From Succinimonas amylolytica DSM 2873 (lineage in GTDB: Bacteria > Pseudomonadota > Gammaproteobacteria > Enterobacterales > Succinivibrionaceae), in contig NZ_KB899636.1 in the NCBI RefSeq assembly GCF_000378405.1, forward strand, positions 313,033-365,211: DNA of 52,179 nucleotides, read 5' to 3'. A model generated the notes under the pieces. The model was not told where the DNA came from. It ran no database searches and saw only the letters and a list, made by a program, of their open reading frames with translations. Below, piece by piece: positions 1 through 7,756 of this stretch. Position 1 is the first letter of the stretch; each line of letters starts with the position of its first letter. A program made the translations under genes and the position numbers.

Positions 1-113
1 TTGTTCAGGAGAGTGGTGAGAGCAGCGGTAAGGGTGGTCTTACCATGGTCAACGTGACCGATAGTGCCTACGTTAACGTGAGGCAGATTACGAACGTACT
101 TTTCCTTTGCCAT
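1..113 (-). CDS. tuf: Elongation factor Tu, N-terminal fragment (cut by window edge)
   Basis: The first 37 codons of EF-Tu, the GTPase that delivers aminoacyl-tRNA to the ribosome, read on the minus strand and run off the window at position 1. The translation opens [20 protein letters not shown] and contains the G1 motif GHVDHGKT. A good ribosome binding site (AGAGGA) lies 6 bases before the ATG at 113. Two tRNA genes sit just upstream on the same strand, as in the enterobacterial tRNA-tufB operon, so this is most likely the tufB-type copy, cotranscribed with them. Unlike in E. coli there is no tRNA-Thr between tRNA-Gly and tuf. Confidence 0.97.
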   Translation of the reverse strand, partial: MAKEKYVRNLPHVNVGTIGHVDHGKTTLTAALTTLLN

Positions 114-185
114 ACTAGTTCCTCTAGGAAATGATAACTGCAGGCTAGCTGCCACAGTTCAAGACGATTGAAAATATCAATAAAA

Positions 186-260
186 TGGAGCGGGCAACGG
201 GAATCGAACCCGTATCACAAGCTTGGAAGGCTTGGGTAAAAGCCATTATACGATGCCCGC
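186..260 (-). tRNA. glyT: tRNA-Gly (anticodon TCC)
   Basis: 75 bases including an encoded CCA end (186-188). The acceptor stem is GCGGGCA/TGCCCGC, the T-loop reads GGTTCGATTCC, and the anticodon loop CTTCCAA gives anticodon TCC. It closely resembles E. coli glyT and has the same neighbours (tRNA-Tyr upstream, tuf downstream). Confidence 0.96.
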
Positions 261-265
261 ACAGT

Positions 266-350
266 TGGTGGAGGGGGATGGATTCGAACCATCGAAGCCA
301 TAGGCGACAGATTTACAGTCTGTTCCATTTGACCGCTCTGGAACCCCTCC
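266..350 (-). tRNA. tyrU: tRNA-Tyr (anticodon GTA)
   Basis: 85 bases with a long class II variable arm and an encoded CCA end (266-268). The acceptor stem is GGAGGGG/CCCCTCC and the anticodon loop CTGTAAA gives anticodon GTA. It is the promoter-proximal gene of the tyr-gly-tuf transcript, 5 bases before tRNA-Gly. Confidence 0.96.
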
Positions 351-388
351 AATGTCGGCGTAGCTCACATCATCATGCAAGCGGCGTA

Positions 389-417
389 ATTCTACATCAC
401 ACGATTTAGTTATGCAA
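389..417 (-). promoter_or_regulatory. Sigma-70 promoter of the tRNA-Tyr/tRNA-Gly/tuf operon
   Basis: On the minus strand TTGCAT (412-417) is followed after exactly 17 bases by TAGAAT (389-394). The next bases are a GC-rich discriminator (TACGCCGC), the arrangement typical of stringently controlled stable-RNA promoters. The mature tRNA-Tyr 5' end lies about 35-40 bases further on. The rest of 418-617 is A/T-rich and I see no gene in it. Confidence 0.8.
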
Positions 418-617
418 GTTTTTTTTCTTTCTTTTCAAAAAAAAGATTTTTCCTTTTAAAAACGCTCAATTAATGAACATCTGTCAATAACATTCCCAAT
501 CTTTTACAACGAACTTCCGTTTTATTGCTGTTTTACCAGATTTGCAGACTTTTCTACAACCGTCTTTTCTTTATTTTCTGTGCTTCAATCTTGAGTATTG
601 GGATTCTTCAAATAAAT

Positions 618-644
618 AAGGCCCGGGATTTTCCCCCAGGCCTT
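618..644 (-). terminator. Hairpin terminator after the LysM gene
   Basis: AAGGCC (618-623) pairs with GGCCTT (639-644), with an inner GGG/CCC. It lies 30 bases after the LysM stop codon. The following tract on the minus strand is only ATTTATTTG, so the U-run is imperfect. Confidence 0.6.
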
Positions 645-674
645 AAGTCTTTAAATCATTTCAACGAGAGAAAG

Positions 675-1718
675 TTATTCCGGCTTGCCTGCCTTGTAAC
701 CAACTCCAACAGTCTTCTTTGCAGTAAGCACAATGGCAAGAGATACATTATCATAGGTCTTGTAAACCATTACCTGCCCTACAACATCATCTGGCAATCT
801 ATAATTCTTATCCGCGCCAAACCGCTTACCACGTGTGGAAAACTCGTAGTAATCGGTTTCTTCTGCAGCGTGACCAACGACACCTTTCCCAGATTTACTT
901 ACAGCAAAAACATCACCTACAGACACACCATCCTTATTACCCTTGCCAAGCACAACAGTATCATTGCGACCTGCAAAATTGTAATCCTGGTTTCCAAGGG
1001 CCAGTACGGTGGTTTCTACCTGTGCAGGTTTAGGAACAAAGTACAGATTGAAGCCTTCATCATTATTGAAAGGCAACACATAGTCGCCAGGCATAATCTC
1101 CTCAACATTCTTCACGAGAAGTGCCTTCGTGACAGTACCGTTACCATCTCCTGCAACAACAGCCCCTTTAAATATTGCCTGATACCCCAGTTTCCTGCCT
1201 GTTTCATCTTTGAGGAGCGGACCTTTGTGATAAACGGCATATTGAACCCCTTTCGCAAGCGCACCTCTGATGTATATATCACTAGTCTCGGCGATAAGCT
1301 TCTTGGCGTCATTCTCACCAAGAACATAAGGAATCTTCGCTCTTTCAAGGTCGTCGAAAGGCAGAACCTGATCATGTTTAAGGAATGTTTTGATGGCTTT
1401 TGCGTCAATAGTCGGAACAGGTTTTGTCTTCTGAGCTGAAACTGCTTTCTGAAGATACGGTTTTCCATCGATCCATACTAAAGTAAGAACATCACCCGGG
1501 TAAATCCAATGCGGGTCATTGATCTGCGGGTTAACATTCCAAATCTTGGGCCAATACCAGGGCTTTTTCAAAAACTTTCCTGAAATATCCCACAGAGTAT
1601 CACCCTTCTGAACCACGTATTTTGTAGGGTGATTTTCCTGCATGTCCAAGGTGTCAGCCACAGATACTGTCGCAAAGAGCATAGCGGCAACAAAAATTCC
1701 TATCTTCTGTAAAATCAT
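675..1718 (-). CDS. Secreted LysM-domain peptidoglycan-binding protein
   Basis: 347 residues. A Sec-type signal peptide (about residues 1-21, MILQKIGIF then a hydrophobic core ending SVADT) is followed by a LysM domain at about residues 32-80 (YVVQKGDTLWDISGKF, with NPQI and the WIYPGDVLTL ending), which binds glycan chains of peptidoglycan. The remaining ~260 residues have no motif I can name. A LysM protein of this size divergent from def-fmt is common in gammaproteobacteria, often beside dprA; dprA is absent here. The start ATG at 1718 follows a GGGA ribosome binding site. Role inferred: periplasmic wall-associated protein of unknown exact function. Confidence 0.85.
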   Translation of the reverse strand: MILQKIGIFVAAMLFATVSVADTLDMQENHPTKYVVQKGDTLWDISGKFLKKPWYWPKIWNVNPQINDPHWIYPGDVLTLVWIDGKPYLQKAVSAQKTKPVPTIDAKAIKTFLKHDQVLPFDDLERAKIPYVLGENDAKKLIAETSDIYIRGALAKGVQYAVYHKGPLLKDETGRKLGYQAIFKGAVVAGDGNGTVTKALLVKNVEEIMPGDYVLPFNNDEGFNLYFVPKPAQVETTVLALGNQDYNFAGRNDTVVLGKGNKDGVSVGDVFAVSKSGKGVVGHAAEETDYYEFSTRGKRFGADKNYRLPDDVVGQVMVYKTYDNVSLAIVLTAKKTVGVGYKAGKPE

Positions 1719-2089
1719 AAGGATCCCTGCTTGATTCCATCCAATCTTTTCATCATAAGTTACTGAACATCAGCAACTTATGTCAGTTTGTAATAAATAT
1801 AAGCCATAGCGCACTTGCATGAAACCGCTCAATACTTCACACAGTCCGATTCGGCCCAGGTACAAATGACTATCCCACACTGAGTATAATAAAGAATAAT
1901 TATTTTGGCCAAAAAACGCCCTATGCGTACTTGCCTTTTTAAATTATCGATCACAAATCACAGGTTTACGCACCAGTCAGAGGACAGATATTTACCATGA
2001 ATACCAAAAAAAAATTTGATAATCAACGCACATTAAGTGCCACCGAACAGCTCATGCTATAATGAAGGCACTTTAATAAGGAACCTTTT
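1719..2089. other. Intergenic region between LysM gene and def
   Basis: 371 bases holding the divergent upstream regions of the two flanking genes. A plus-strand TATAAT (1885-1890) and the palindrome TTTTGGCCAAAA (1913-1924) are visible, but I cannot assign a role to either. The def promoter is listed separately. No small ORF with a convincing ribosome binding site was seen. Confidence 0.5.
2055..2063 (+). promoter_or_regulatory. Extended -10 promoter for def-fmt-rsmB-trkAH
   Basis: TGCTATAAT is an extended -10 element (TG, one base, TATAAT at 2058-2063), 26 bases before the def start. The -35 region (around 2034-2040, TTAAGTG) is poor, as is usual for extended -10 promoters. Confidence 0.6.
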
Positions 2090-2632
2090 ATGGCAATACG
2101 TGATTTATTATATTTTCCTGACGAGCTACTTCACCAGGTAAGCACACCAGTCACACAGTTTGACGAAAGCCTAGCAGAACTTGTTTCCGACATGTTTGAG
2201 ACCATGTATCATGATGAAGGTATAGGACTTGCCGCACCCCAGATTAACATCAGAAAACGGGTCGTTGTCATAGACATTGAGGGAGATAAGCTACCTGAAC
2301 ATCAGATTGTTCTCATCAATCCCGAATTTCTCTCCAAGGAAGGTACAGACAGCATCAATGAAGGATGCCTCTCTGTCCCCGGTTTGCGAGCTCACATTAA
2401 CCGGGCCGAAAAAGTTTCTATAAAGGCTCAAAACCTAAAAGGGGATTTTTTTACCCTCGATGCATCCGGACTTCTGGCCATATGCATCCAGCATGAAATC
2501 GATCATCTCGACGGACATCTCTTTATAGATTACCTCTCCCCGATGAAAAGAAACCTATACAGAACCAAGGCCGCCAAACTTGCCAGGGAACGGAAGAGAG
2601 CCTTGAAGGAAGCACAGGAAACAAATCAATGA
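2090..2632 (+). CDS. def: Peptide deformylase
   Basis: 180 residues. It removes the formyl group from the N-terminal methionine of nascent proteins, using a bound metal (Fe2+ in the family). All three deformylase motifs are present: GIGLAAPQ (44-51), EGCLSVP (91-97, metal-binding Cys93) and QHEIDH (134-139, two metal-binding His and catalytic Glu). Length is about that of E. coli Def (169) plus a basic tail. The start follows AAGGAACC. First gene of the def-fmt-rsmB-trkA-trkH operon; its stop overlaps the fmt start (ATGA). Confidence 0.97.
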   Translation: MAIRDLLYFPDELLHQVSTPVTQFDESLAELVSDMFETMYHDEGIGLAAPQINIRKRVVVIDIEGDKLPEHQIVLINPEFLSKEGTDSINEGCLSVPGLRAHINRAEKVSIKAQNLKGDFFTLDASGLLAICIQHEIDHLDGHLFIDYLSPMKRNLYRTKAAKLARERKRALKEAQETNQ

Positions 2633-3585
2633 GAATCGTTTTTGCCGGGACTCCGGATTTTGCTGCTTACCATCTAAAAGCGCTCATAAACTGGGGAGCT
2701 GAAATTGCCGCAGTGTTCTCTCAGCCGGATCGCCCTTCTGGAAGAGGTCATGGAATCGAACCAACTCCCGTCAAAACGGTAGCAGAAAAGCACGGCATTC
2801 CAGTATATCAGCCAGAAAAGCTGAGAAACAATCCAGAAGCTCTTCAGAAAATCATGGAACTTTCTCCGGATCTTGTCATCGTAGTCGCCTATGGGCAGTT
2901 GATCCCTGACGAATTTCTCGCTACACCACGCATAGGCACAATAAATGTCCACGGTTCCCTATTGCCCAGATGGCGAGGGGCAGCTCCTATTCAAAGGGCT
3001 ATCTGGAGCGGCGACCAAACTACCGGCATTACCATTATGAAAGTCAGTACAGAACTAGATGCTGGCGACATTCTTGTTTCCCGAGAAATTCCCATCGAAA
3101 AATCTGACACGTCTTCCAGTCTTTACCTGAAGCTGCAGAAGCTTGGGGCAGATACACTAATCCATGTACTTTCTGACATAGAAAGGTTCTATGAAAACTC
3201 GCATCCTCAAAACAGTTCGCTTGTTACATATGCCAAAAAGCTCACCAAAGAAGAGGGGCTACTTAATTTTGATGAATCTGCCGAGCAACTAGAACGGTAC
3301 ATCCGAGCATATCAACCATGGCCTGTGGCTTCAATATCTCTATCCGGTACAAAAATCAAGTTATTCAATGCGGAAGTAATCCGCACCAACAATTCTGATA
3401 GTGCCATTCCCGGAACCATATTATCCGCTACACGAAAGGGGTTGGATATTCAAACAGGCTCTGGAATACTGAGAATAACAGAACTGCAGCTTCCAGGAAA
3501 AAACAGAGTTGCTTTTTCTCAGCTCATCAACTCTAGACAACAGTTCTTTGCACCAGGACAAACCGTGGACTACAGGCATGAATAA
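2629..3585 (+). CDS. fmt: Methionyl-tRNA formyltransferase
   Basis: 318 residues, the family length. It formylates initiator Met-tRNA with 10-formyl-THF. The N-terminal catalytic domain carries NVHGSLLPRWRG, with Asn106 and His108 of the Asn-His-Asp active site, and TELDAGD supplies the third residue. The C-terminal ~110 residues are the tRNA-binding OB domain. It overlaps def by 4 bases, so translation is likely coupled, and its product undoes what Def later reverses. rsmB begins within its last codons. Confidence 0.97.
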   Translation: MRIVFAGTPDFAAYHLKALINWGAEIAAVFSQPDRPSGRGHGIEPTPVKTVAEKHGIPVYQPEKLRNNPEALQKIMELSPDLVIVVAYGQLIPDEFLATPRIGTINVHGSLLPRWRGAAPIQRAIWSGDQTTGITIMKVSTELDAGDILVSREIPIEKSDTSSSLYLKLQKLGADTLIHVLSDIERFYENSHPQNSSLVTYAKKLTKEEGLLNFDESAEQLERYIRAYQPWPVASISLSGTKIKLFNAEVIRTNNSDSAIPGTILSATRKGLDIQTGSGILRITELQLPGKNRVAFSQLINSRQQFFAPGQTVDYRHE

Positions 3586-4897
3586 TTATAAAAATCCGCG
3601 CCGACTTGCCAGCGAATCAGTATTTCGTATTCTTTCCAACAAGGAGCAAATGACCACTGTCATAAACTATTCCGAAGAACATACCGAACCAGAGAATCGT
3701 AGTCTATACCGCGAACTTACTTATACAACTGTGAGATATTATGGCTGGATTCTGGGTGCCCTTAATATTCTCATATCAAAACCACTTCCAGACCGGGATA
3801 TCCTGGCCCATTACATTCTGTCTGTTGGCATTTGTCAGCTTGCCTATACCAGAATCCCTCCTCACGCTGCACTCAATGAAACTGTTGAAACCATGAGAAA
3901 AGCTGGATATCCAAAATATGTAAATCTAACGAATGCCGTGATGCGCAATTTCATCAGACGCCAGAAAGATATTACAGAAAAACTCAACACATCATATGAA
4001 TCACGTTATTCATTCCCGGAATGGCTTGTGTCACGGATAAAATCACATTATCACGAAAAAACTGCTGTTATTCTTGAAAACAGCAACAAGCACCCTCCAA
4101 TGTGGATCAGACTTAACCCGACTAAATGCAAAATAGAAGATTACAAAACTCTGCTAGCCCTAAAAGGAATTGATTTCAAAAACTCAGATATCATTCCTGA
4201 AGCCTTTGAAATCATTAACCCTCTACCTGCGGATAAAATTCCTCTGTTCAAAACCGGAGCTGTTTTCATTCAGGATTTTGCATCCCAATATGCTGTAACA
4301 CTCCTGCCTGTTAAAGCCGGAGATTGTGTTTTGGACTGTTGCGCCGCACCAGGCGGAAAATCCACACTTATTTTAGAAAAATTTCCTGACCTGAAATTAT
4401 TAGTAGCATTGGATAACGATAAGAAAAGACTATCCAGAATTCAGGACAATCTGGAGCGTTTAAGACTTTCATGCAAAATAGTGTTCGGAGACGCATGCGC
4501 CAATCCCGAAAGCTGGTCTCCAGTTCCAGAATATGACGTTATTCTCCTAGATGCTCCGTGCTCTGCCACCGGGGTAATCAGAAGGCATCCTGACATAAGA
4601 TGGATCCGAACTGAAGCCGAAATTCACAATATCATTGCCATTCAGAGGAAAATTATCAGGAATATCTGGAAGGTTCTGAAAACAGGAGGAACCCTTCTCT
4701 ACACTACATGTTCCATTATTCCTGATGAAAACTCCGGTATTATCAGAGATTTTCTAAAAGAATACCCCGATGCGAAACTCTGGCCAGTATCTGAAAATGA
4801 ATCCCCTGACAATCCTGGACTGCAAAGGCTGCCGGGCGATTATGGCGGTGACGGATTCTTTTATGCAAGAATAAAAAAGCTTCCAAAAAAGGAATAG
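3578..4897 (+). CDS. rsmB: 16S rRNA m5C967 methyltransferase RsmB
   Basis: 439 residues. It methylates C967 of 16S rRNA using SAM. An N-terminal NusB-like RNA-binding domain (about 1-140) is followed by a Rossmann methyltransferase domain with the SAM motif DCCAAPGGKS, motif IV DAPCSATG (325-332, Cys328) and motif VI TTCS (catalytic Cys378), the two-cysteine signature of RNA m5C methyltransferases. I chose ATG 3578, overlapping fmt by 8 bases; the frame is open upstream to 3509, but that would lie inside fmt and exceed the family length. Downstream trkA starts 3 bases after the stop. Confidence 0.95.
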   Translation: MNNYKNPRRLASESVFRILSNKEQMTTVINYSEEHTEPENRSLYRELTYTTVRYYGWILGALNILISKPLPDRDILAHYILSVGICQLAYTRIPPHAALNETVETMRKAGYPKYVNLTNAVMRNFIRRQKDITEKLNTSYESRYSFPEWLVSRIKSHYHEKTAVILENSNKHPPMWIRLNPTKCKIEDYKTLLALKGIDFKNSDIIPEAFEIINPLPADKIPLFKTGAVFIQDFASQYAVTLLPVKAGDCVLDCCAAPGGKSTLILEKFPDLKLLVALDNDKKRLSRIQDNLERLRLSCKIVFGDACANPESWSPVPEYDVILLDAPCSATGVIRRHPDIRWIRTEAEIHNIIAIQRKIIRNIWKVLKTGGTLLYTTCSIIPDENSGIIRDFLKEYPDAKLWPVSENESPDNPGLQRLPGDYGGDGFFYARIKKLPKKE

Positions 4898-4900
4898 AAC

Positions 4901-6307
4901 ATGAATATCATTATTCTCGGAGCCGGAGTTATTGGAACAGGATTGGCGGAGTACCTAATTAATGAAAATAATGATATTACCCTTGTTGATACCAACATGG
5001 AAAAGCTTACCGCCATACAAAACCGCTATGATATCAAGGTTGTAAACGGATTTGCCTCATACCCGGCAACTCTTAGAGAAGCTGATGCTGCTAACGCTGA
5101 ACTGGTGGTAGCAGTAACCAATTCAGATGAAACGAATATGCTTGCCTGCCAGTTCTGCTATTCAATGTTTCATGTCCCTCAGAAAATTGCCAGAATTCAG
5201 AACAATGAATACCTGTCCGAAAAAGCAACCCTTTTCAATGATGCCGCAATCCCAATTGACAGCATTATTGCTCCTGAACAGCTTATTACTAATGAAATCG
5301 TAAGTCTTGTGGAATACCCCGGAGCAAACGAAATTTCGGAGTTTTCCAAAGGACGTCTAGGGATGGTCGGAGTAACAGCTTACTACGGAGGTCCCATGAT
5401 CGGACACCCTGTCAAAAAGCTTCATCAGTTTCTTGATAACATTCCGGTCAAGGTTATTGCAATTTACAGACAGGATCATGCAATTCCAACCAGCGAAAAT
5501 ACAGTTGTTGAAGCCGGAGACGAAATATATTTCGTTGCTGCAAAGGGATATGTACGTGCAGTAATCTCAAAGTTCCAGAAGCTGGAATCCCCCTTCAGAA
5601 GAATAATGATCATCGGAGGAAACAGCATTGGTCAGGAACTGGCAAAAGAACTATCAAAACGCTACAGCGTGAAAATTGTCGAAACGGATCCCATTAAAGC
5701 TCAAGAACTGTCAAAACAGTTTGCCAAGTCAAGCGTAGCCATTTTTAACAGTGCCCCTTCAAATTCCGATTTCCTAGCCGAAGAGCATATAGACAAAATG
5801 GATCTCGTAATATCTGTTACAGAGAAAGACGAAACCAATATTATGTCCGCAATGCTGGCAAAAAAACTCGGAGCCCGACGGTCAATCGTTCTGATCTCAA
5901 AATTTGCCTACATCAGTCTTATCAAGAAGGAGACTATTGACATCATTATCTCTCCAAGAGAAGCAACTATTTCCGCTCTTCTAACCAATATCCGCCACAA
6001 TGGTGTCGGTACTGTTCATACCTTCAGAAGAGGAGAATCCGAGGGACTTGAAATACGTCTTGTTGGAGATATTAAGCACAGTGCTGTTATCGGACGAAAA
6101 ATCAATGAAATAGCCTTCCCTCCAGGAATTATTGTCGCCGCAATTTCCCGAGACGACGAAATTTTTATGGCACAGGGGGATTTTGTTCTAAGAAACAACG
6201 ACAATGTAATCTTCTATATCCAGGACAAGAAAAATATCAGAGAACTCCTGAAGCTTACTACACCAAAAGCAACATTCTTTAACAGGCATCCGGAACTTCA
6301 AAAATGA
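4901..6307 (+). CDS. trkA: Trk potassium uptake regulatory subunit TrkA
   Basis: 468 residues. Cytoplasmic NAD-binding gating subunit of the Trk K+ transporter. Two tandem RCK units are visible: a nucleotide-binding fold at the N-terminus (IIILGAGVIG, residues 3-12) with its C-lobe, and a second beginning near residue 233 (MIIGGNSIGQELAKEL). This duplicated arrangement and length match E. coli TrkA (458). Overlaps trkH by 4 bases (ATGA), in line with the two forming a complex. The def-fmt-rsmB-trkA order is conserved in many gammaproteobacteria. Confidence 0.96.
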   Translation: MNIIILGAGVIGTGLAEYLINENNDITLVDTNMEKLTAIQNRYDIKVVNGFASYPATLREADAANAELVVAVTNSDETNMLACQFCYSMFHVPQKIARIQNNEYLSEKATLFNDAAIPIDSIIAPEQLITNEIVSLVEYPGANEISEFSKGRLGMVGVTAYYGGPMIGHPVKKLHQFLDNIPVKVIAIYRQDHAIPTSENTVVEAGDEIYFVAAKGYVRAVISKFQKLESPFRRIMIIGGNSIGQELAKELSKRYSVKIVETDPIKAQELSKQFAKSSVAIFNSAPSNSDFLAEEHIDKMDLVISVTEKDETNIMSAMLAKKLGARRSIVLISKFAYISLIKKETIDIIISPREATISALLTNIRHNGVGTVHTFRRGESEGLEIRLVGDIKHSAVIGRKINEIAFPPGIIVAAISRDDEIFMAQGDFVLRNNDNVIFYIQDKKNIRELLKLTTPKATFFNRHPELQK

Positions 6308-7755
6308 TTATTAATTTTCAAGGGATAGCAAACCTTTTGGGCAGTGTACTGATATTTCTTGCCATAGCCATGGTTGTTCCGACGATGTACGCTTTCATTA
6401 CTGTCACCAAAGGATCGGCAGAATTTCTGTTTGTGGCCGCAGTAATGATTGTAACAGGGCTGGCTATTCGGAGGATTACCCGTTCAAAATCATTGCGGAT
6501 GACATTGAAAGATATGTTTTTCTTCACTTCTTCAGTTTGGACCACAATGATTCTAACAGCAGCATTGCCGTTCAAATTTACCATGGGCATAGATTACGTA
6601 ACAGCCTGTTTTGAAGCGACCTCAGCAGTATCCACCACCGGCATAACAGTGCTTCATGATATTGACAATCTGCCCCCGTCTATACTGCTTTGGCGCTCCA
6701 TACTGCAATATTTCGGAGGAATTGGCTTCATCGCAATGGCTATAGCGGTACTGCCAAATCTTAACAACCTTGGAGGGATGAAGCTTTTCAAAACCGAAAG
6801 CTCCGAGCAGGGATCCGAAAAGGTGTCCCCAAAATCCAAGACTATTGCTCTGGGGATACTAATTCTTTACATTACAATTACCATCATAACATTTTTGGCT
6901 TACTGGATTCTGGGCATGAACACCTTTGATGCTTTCAACCATGCACTAACCTCAGTTGCCACCGGAGGCATGAGCACACACGCAGCCTCCATGGATTATT
7001 TTTCTGCTGAAATACAGTGGTTTGCCGTAGGTGTAATGTTTATCTGCTCATTACCATTTCCTCTCCTAATTCTTTCCATTAAAAATGATATTCGCCAGAT
7101 TTTCCGTGATTCCCAAGTTAAAGGTTTCTGCCGCATCATTATTATTTCCATAATATTGGTAATGGCGAGTTTGATAGTTCAGGAGAACATGCCGTTCATG
7201 GAAGCGCTAAGATTCTCCGTATTTAACGTAGTGGACGTCCTGTCTTCAACTGGTTACTCAATGGGAGACTTCAGCAACATAAATCCTTTTATAACGTTAC
7301 TGTTCTTTGTAATACTGCCAATTGGTGGCTGCTCTGGATCTACAAGCGGAGGGCTGAAAATATTCCGGTTTCAAATTCTACTGAATCTGTTTCGAAAACA
7401 GATAAACCAGCTACAGCATCCATCTGCCATTTTTCCGCAGCAATATAACGGACAGAATATCAATGAAACGATAATGCGCTCCATCGCCGCTTTTTTCTTT
7501 GCCTATGCCTGTTGCCTGATATTAAGTTCGCTAATTCTCAGTCTGACAGGAACCGAGATGCTTGATGCTCTAACGCTCTCTTTTAATTGTCTGTCAAACA
7601 TAGGCGTTGGTGTTGGTGAACATTTCGGACCTCAGGGAGATTTTACTCTGCTTACCTCTTTTCAGAAAATCATTCTTATTTTTGATATGGTAATGGGGAG
7701 ACTGGAGGTTCTTACAATAATTTTGTGTTTCCTGCCATCTTTTTGGAGAGTGTGA
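6304..7755 (+). CDS. trkH: Trk potassium uptake channel subunit TrkH
   Basis: 483 residues, the length of E. coli TrkH. Inner-membrane K+ translocation subunit with about ten hydrophobic segments and four pore-loop motifs. Recognisable selectivity-filter stretches are SAVSTTGITV, SVATGGMSTH, SSTGYSMGD and SNIGVGVGEHFGP, plus the GGCSGSTSGGLKIFR signature. Translationally coupled to trkA. It ends one base before the convergent Sel1-repeat gene, and I see no hairpin terminator between them. Confidence 0.96.
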   Translation: MIINFQGIANLLGSVLIFLAIAMVVPTMYAFITVTKGSAEFLFVAAVMIVTGLAIRRITRSKSLRMTLKDMFFFTSSVWTTMILTAALPFKFTMGIDYVTACFEATSAVSTTGITVLHDIDNLPPSILLWRSILQYFGGIGFIAMAIAVLPNLNNLGGMKLFKTESSEQGSEKVSPKSKTIALGILILYITITIITFLAYWILGMNTFDAFNHALTSVATGGMSTHAASMDYFSAEIQWFAVGVMFICSLPFPLLILSIKNDIRQIFRDSQVKGFCRIIIISIILVMASLIVQENMPFMEALRFSVFNVVDVLSSTGYSMGDFSNINPFITLLFFVILPIGGCSGSTSGGLKIFRFQILLNLFRKQINQLQHPSAIFPQQYNGQNINETIMRSIAAFFFAYACCLILSSLILSLTGTEMLDALTLSFNCLSNIGVGVGEHFGPQGDFTLLTSFQKIILIFDMVMGRLEVLTIILCFLPSFWRV

Positions 7756-7756
7756 A

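Noticed and set aside
525-1439. 304-codon plus-strand ORF opposite the LysM gene
   Set aside because: It is the antisense shadow of the LysM coding sequence, with no ribosome binding site and no protein family resemblance.
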